DNA from: Pampus argenteus | Lineage: Eukaryota > Chordata > Actinopteri > Scombriformes > Stromateidae | DNA length: 64,000 bases | Direction of reading: 5' to 3' | Assembly (NCBI GenBank): GCA_036937835.1 | Contig: CM072881.1 | Coordinates: 5,735,501-5,799,500 of the forward strand | Shown: positions 58,818-64,000 of the stretch, piece after piece | Numbering within the stretch: the stretch's first letter is position 1 | How the letters are laid out: each line of letters begins with the position of its first letter | The notes under the pieces: model-generated | The model's database searches: none | Told to the model about the DNA's origin: nothing | What the model saw: the letters and a program-made list of their open reading frames with translations, nothing else | Program-made: the position numbers and the translations under genes

Positions 58818-59142
58818 CTGCAACGTATGGAGAGAAAATACATGTGAAAACGCAGACAGACCTTCCACTGCTGTCACGGCTCATACTGAGGAACACGCTT
58901 GAAGTCATCTGGGAATAAAAACACAGAAAACGTAAAGGCGATACTATGTAGCCAATTATACGTTTCATGTAGAAAATGCTCTCACAGGGCAAGTGGTAAT
59001 TCATCCTCTAATGATCTAAATCACATTTGCATTCTTGCCTTTCGAGATGAATGCAAGGCATGTGTTCTGGCAAACAACATGTTTTCATTCCAAAGTTTAA
59101 TGGACTGCAACTAAAAGACCAGAAAGTTAGAAAAACACCATA

Positions 59143-59143
59143 C

Positions 59144-59175
<32 letters not shown>

Positions 59176-59740
59176 GTGCACGGACACACACACACACAGC
59201 AGTGCATGTGTTTGTGCTTGTTTATGGAGCGCAGTATACACGCAACGCTTGTGTTCCTGATAAACACTTGTATATTCAAAACGGAGCAAGCGGCACGTGT
59301 GTGTGTGTGTGTGTGTGTCCCCTTTGGGACGTCTACGACGGGTGAACGACTCATCCCTGAAGAAGAGGATGTGACATCCACAGTTCATAAAAGAGCGGCT
59401 CCGGCTCGTAACCTTGAGACGACAGCTCTCTCAGGCTGTGATGGGACTGTGGAATGCTTGAAAAAACGTTTTTCTTGTTTCTTGATCAGTGTTTATCGTC
59501 GTCACATCTCATACACGCTCTCCTTGTGTGTTTGTGTGTGTGGAGCAGATGCTGACCACATGTGCAGCTTGAACGGGCGTGCAGATGAAGGAATTCCCTC
59601 CTCGTACCGACTCCAAGTCTGTCTGTCTGACAAATTTGCAACACATGTGGAATCGTGTATGCGTGAGTGTGTGTTTGTGTGTATCAGCCTGTTAGTCACC
59701 TGAAGTGTGAGAAACTCCCTTAATGAAGGTATGAATGTGG

Positions 59741-59783
<43 letters not shown>

Positions 59784-59895
59784 TCCCAGTGCAAGCCTTT
59801 CCTGCTTTGTTAGGCATACACACTCTCTTACTCACACAATCACGTACACACGTACACACACACACACACACACACACACAGAGAGTGTGAGAGAG
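59143..59895. repeat. Dense microsatellite cluster with opposed TG and CA runs
   Basis: (CA)n 59143-59156, (TA)n 59160-59175, (CA)n 59188-59199, (TG)n 59297-59318, (TG)n 59742-59782, (CA)n 59846-59880 and (GA)n 59890-59903. The long TG and CA runs 60 bp apart are mutually complementary. Confidence 0.9.
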
Positions 59896-60239
59896 AGAGA
59901 GAGCTGACAGATGGCCAGAGAAGGTAAATGAGTAAACAGTTAACAGAACAGTACAGAGATGCCCTCCTATCTCCAGCAGAGAGACGCTGGGTGACAGAAT
60001 CGTCATGTCAGCAGCTGTTTAATGAAAGACTAACTTAGTAAAAACTCCACTTCACCAAAATCTGTTCATATCTCAACAGGAACATTACATATCGCAGGAA
60101 ATTAAGGAGCACTGCACCAATTTCACACGTCATAGTCAAAGAATACTAATCAGTCTGTGTCTGAAAGAAGTATGGGAAAATTACTCTAATGTTCTCAAGT
60201 AATATCAGTTTTGACTTGAAAAGCGGCATTGTGGGAAAT

Positions 60240-60279
60240 GTAGTATCCAGGTTTGTTGGAGCACAAACCTGGATACTAC
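60240..60279. repeat. Perfect 17-bp hairpin, 6-nt loop
   Basis: GTAGTATCCAGGTTTGT and ACAAACCTGGATACTAC are exact reverse complements separated by TGGAGC. It lies in the intron upstream of the IS4 exon, not obviously within a named element. Confidence 0.9.
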
Positions 60280-60462
60280 TAAACCAGTTTTATAGAAATG
60301 TGCATCTAAATCATTTTAGTTCACCTTAGTTCTCTATTGGTACTGCATATGTAGTATGCTAGAGTAGTTACCACAGAAGAAATAAATAAATCAGTAACTA
60401 TGTAATTAAGAATTTTGGGGTTTTGTTTGTTTTTTAAAAAAAAAGGACAATTCTTTCCATTC

Positions 60463-60935
60463 TCTGGTTTAATAATCCTCTCAGTCATGAGTCATTTGTT
60501 GCTGTTCTGTTATATATGTCATGGACTCATTTTCGGGTTTGTGTTTATTTTGTTCATGGACTGTTTTGTAGGTTACTGTGTTCTGTTTTTCATCCACACC
60601 TGCCCTGCGTCACCCTCATCAGTCCTGCCTTGCTCCCTGTGTTTTCCCCAACCAATGCCCAGCCTTTTGTGTTACTCACTCGTTTCCGGATTAGTTCTGC
60701 CTGTATTTCAGTCTGAATTTTCTGTTGCTGCTTGTCGGATCCTTTGTTCTGGTACTGTTTTGCCAGTGTAGTTATGTATGTATGTTTTGCTTGGGTTCAG
60801 TCGATTCCAGTTTGTGCTGTTGTGCCTCATTATTTAGTCGTGTTCTTACTCCTCCAATAAAGACTCTTTAGTTCCTCTGTCTCCTCTGCATTTGGGTCCA
60901 CACACCGCTCAGACACTACTGTTAACTGCTTGTAT
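60463..60935 (+). mobile_element. Probable retroelement tail/LTR remnant
   Basis: A pyrimidine-rich stretch ending CCAATAAAGACTCTTTAG, then CCTCTGCATTTGGGTCC and CACACCGCTCAGACACTAC. An AATAAA signal followed by a CTGCATTTGGGTCC-like motif is a combination I associate with the 3' ends of common teleost retroelements. No target duplication or reverse transcriptase was seen, so class is uncertain. Confidence 0.4.
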
Positions 60936-63900
60936 GTAAGTGAAAATGATGTAAACAGGACGAATCGGTCACTACTGGTTAGTCAAAATAAACTCCTCCA
61001 AACAGAAAACTGCTCAGACTGAAAAATGAAGTGAAAGTAAAATGGCACTACAGGCTGATTACCATGCTATAAGAGATAGAGAATATACAATAAATTAACT
61101 ATGCATAATACAGTGTTGAGTAGAACAGCCTTTATGGCAAATTTATGGTAACATCATCAGGATACCAGTGGGAAAATGTTTGAGGGCCACAGACACGCTA
61201 TAAATCCCCAGAGCAATATAATACAAATATTAGGGTAATTTTTCATCAGACAGAGTTACATAAACAAACTTAAAAGCGGATGATGAATGATGTCTGTTGA
61301 AAAATAGTGCATGCAAAAACACTTGCTGTCCCTGATGAGAGCCAGATGAAAAGTTTGGTGTGTTCAGTGAAAACTGACCCATCTCCCCTCATCTGGAATG
61401 AAGAAACAGCCGCGGAGAAATGGAGTGTATCAAACAAACGATGGAAACGGCAGGAAGTTGTGCGCTATTTTCGTCAGAGTCCGTGCCAGTGTCGATGATG
61501 CTAATACTGGGAAGGGCAGCGGCAGGAGGAATCAGAAATAAGAAGCAGGAGAGGACGGGGAAGGCCCAACCTTCGAGGGAGTTTGCGTGAGGAGAATTCC
61601 CAAACTAAAGCACACAAAGCTGTGCTACACACGGGAGGGGGGAGAGGGGGGAGTCGAGCGCAAAAAATACTGTTTTAAATCTTGTCAGACACAGTCTGGT
61701 GAGATGCTATCACACATCTTGCTATGGAGGGATCCTTACGAGCAAAACTCACAAACTCATAGAAGAATATCAGATTCACATAAATCATGTAATAAATAAG
61801 TCGTCAAAGACATACAGCTTGCACAAAACCACAGTTTTCCACCACATATTTCTCTGGCCGTGAAGACAGTTAGATCGTCCTCTTATTGCGGAGGGTGACT
61901 GTGCCAGGTGCATGAAGGATGGTATAAATACATCTTTCCAGCTATCTCCTCCAAAACAGAGACAACGGTAGCTCGGAAAAAGGTCGTGCTCACACACACA
62001 GTAGACGCGGTGCCACCCAGAGAGACCTATAATAGGAAAAATACGCAAGGCAGCTCAGGAATGTGGAACAGTGTCTGTTTTCCAGTGTTTAACCCCTCCT
62101 GTCCTCACCTAACCTTTATCTATCCGCCCTTCTGTCTGGATCTATGCATCTGTCCATCTAAGTCAGTCCATCCATCTGTCTTCCTGCAGCTACAGCACCA
62201 GTATAACTTTAAGTAGCCACCAGTCCCGTATCTGTCAGATAAATAAGAAGGAAAGTCTGACTGATAGATGGACCAAAGGGCTAAATCTGGGTGGAATCAA
62301 GGTTGAGACTGATATAAAAGGAACTTCACCATTGTAATATTGTTTCATCATTTTCCTGGATGGGTATACATCTGAATATTTTTTATGCAAATCATGATGG
62401 ATAAGAAACGCTGAATGGAAATGACAAATTTTGATTGAGTGTCTTCAGTTTTCAATGCCTGATTTGAGGTTTGGGAGTTTGTTTTAACAGGACAGAATTG
62501 TGATAAATAATGTTGGAAATACATTTGCTGAAAAGCCGATGAGGTGAGCAGCAGTCTTTCACGCTGCACGCGAGTTGACAAATGGCTCTGGGTGAATTCT
62601 GAATTATTTCCTGTAAAGACTTGTGGCTCCAAAATATGTGTAAAAACAGACACTACGCGCGTCCACTGCTACAACCGATCGATCACTCCACGCAGACGCC
62701 TGGTAATGGCTATTTATATTGGTTATTATGTTACTCAGGGTAAAATCGGAGGATGGATGTGAATTTAAAGTACAGTAATAGGTCTGCGATACAGTCTCCC
62801 CAAGCGTAACACAAAGAGTTTTTAGACTAGCACAAAAAACTACACTTTCCAACAACTTGACAGCTAAAATAAATGTACTTTTTTAATGAATGTATTCTTT
62901 AAAAAATACAAGCAAGTGTTCTTACTAAATTTACATACATTCACTTGATAACACCGGCATATGAAATCAAAGCTTTAGTCACTTCTGCTCTGTCAACTAT
63001 TCCCAATGTTTTAAAAGCCACTCTGTCAAACAGTTTCTTAGTAACTCCAGTTAATATTCATAGCTGCCATCTGTTTTCAGTAGTAAACTGAATGTGTGCC
63101 ACCAGCACCAAACATCAAAAAGACAAAGCAACTAGCTGGTGAACATACTGTAGCATTTAGCAGCTGAAGAGCCAAAGTGGAGCTAAAAGGAAAGAGACGT
63201 AACATTTTTCAGTTTGCCGGAAACACGGCTACAAGAGAATGCTAATGTTGCTCTGTGTCTAAAGTTAGGCATTAGAACATTAGCACACATTAGCCATATC
63301 AACTTTAAAAATGATTTTGGGGCTATTTGCATACAAAAACAGTAACGCCACAGAGTAAATTCATTCGCCCGAGAAATATAGCATCATATTCATAAACATT
63401 GAGTATTGGCAGGTTTTTTTTGTTGTTTTTTTTGGATGTCAAACTCTGTCTCAGAGATGAGTTAATTCCTATTTTCAGTTGTCACAGCGGTTCATTGATC
63501 CACAGTCAATATGCTGCTTCACTTGTTTAACCCCCTGCAATTATTACATTATATAATATAATACAATATATTAGATTATTGGATTATACTGCTTTCCCAG
63601 TGTGGCTGCACATTTCTCCCCATCACATATTAGGAACTAAGCAGTCATCTGTCCCCTCCTCTTATGTTTCTTTAGTCACATATTGTTTTTCGCCTCCACA
63701 CCACTGGACAGACAAGCTGTCATACTAGATGTTTCTCAGCAAATGAATTATACGTGCTGGATAGTGTGTAGTCTGTGGTCATGTGTGCAACTATGTATAA
63801 AATATATTGCATGTATAATGTGTGTATTTTGTACTATGTATGTGTGTTACCGTGCTACAACGCAAATTCAACCAATATGTGCAATTCAGATGGCTGCATT

Positions 63901-64000
63901 GAAGCCAGCTAACGATGAGAGTCTGATCATATTAAAGTAAGTGCATGTAGTATCATTTGGCAGAAGCGGAGAGAGGAAAAACCACAGAGAACAGACAGAT

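Larger units (their letters stand above)
58818..64000. other. Intron upstream of IS4 exon (incomplete)
   Basis: No IS1-S3 exon was found to the right of the IS4 exon. It holds a dense microsatellite cluster 59143-59895, a perfect 17-bp hairpin 60240-60279, a probable retroelement tail 60463-60935, and a G-rich motif 61632-61653. From 61.7 kb to the edge I see only AT-rich intronic sequence. Confidence 0.65.

Noticed and set aside
60240..60279. Hairpin considered as a microRNA precursor
   Set aside because: The stem is only 17 bp with a six-base loop, too short for a normal pre-miRNA, and flanks do not extend the pairing.
58818..64000. Search for the IS1-S3 exons (e.g. DTWNRLDFFIV)
   Set aside because: No matching sequence was seen on the minus strand; these exons are taken to be beyond the right edge.

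Overview
The window is vertebrate genomic DNA, almost certainly from a percomorph (perciform-grade) teleost. The evidence is long introns, very dense (CA)n/(TG)n microsatellites, decayed copies of dispersed repeats I recognise as common in perciform fishes, and a single multi-exon gene whose protein is closest to the vertebrate Cav3.1 T-type calcium channel. No prokaryotic, plasmid or CRISPR feature was found.

One gene is supported: cacna1g (T-type voltage-gated calcium channel alpha-1G subunit), on the minus strand and running right to left through nearly the whole window. Eighteen exons are placed with splice sites, from the S4 segment of domain I (58.8 kb) to S4 of domain III (5.9 kb). In transcript order they are IS4; IS5; IS5-pore loop; pore/IS6; the long I-II linker with its gating brake and polyhistidine tract; IIS1; IIS2-S3; IIS4-S5; the domain II pore entry; domain II pore/IIS6; five II-III linker exons; IIIS1; IIIS2; IIIS3-S4. 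Reading phase is compatible across every junction. The N-terminus with IS1-S3 lies beyond the right edge, and the rest of domain III, domain IV and the C-terminus lie beyond the left edge. Identity rests on remembered family sequence: the VHHHHHHHHH-type tract followed by YHLGNG, LGRAPSLKR in the II-III linker, and ALGWCFG plus [22 protein letters not shown]-type sequence in domain III favour Cav3.1 over Cav3.2 and Cav3.3. I cannot tell which teleost paralogue (ga or gb) it is.

The two most notable gene-level observations are a one-base insertion in the domain II pore exon (about 28,561), which breaks the frame just after the selectivity-filter glutamate, and a phase-compatible 120-bp candidate cassette exon (20,804-20,923) in the same intron slot where mammals carry an alternative II-III linker exon. 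A tandem TAG-TAG acceptor at 17,348-17,353 would add or drop one valine.

The remainder is intronic. It holds a short pogo/Tigger-type DNA transposon (53,693-54,167) that keeps the last 54 codons of a transposase with a PCNA-binding-like motif, a TTAA-flanked MITE (30,858-31,306) and a reversed fragment of the same family near 48.05 kb, a second MITE family (50.17-50.43 kb), two opposed copies of a dispersed repeat (22.7 and 37.8 kb), a probable retroelement tail (60.46-60.93 kb), several perfect inverted repeats, a long polypurine tract and more than twenty microsatellites. No tRNA, rRNA, known ncRNA, promoter or polyadenylation site for the gene could be supported.
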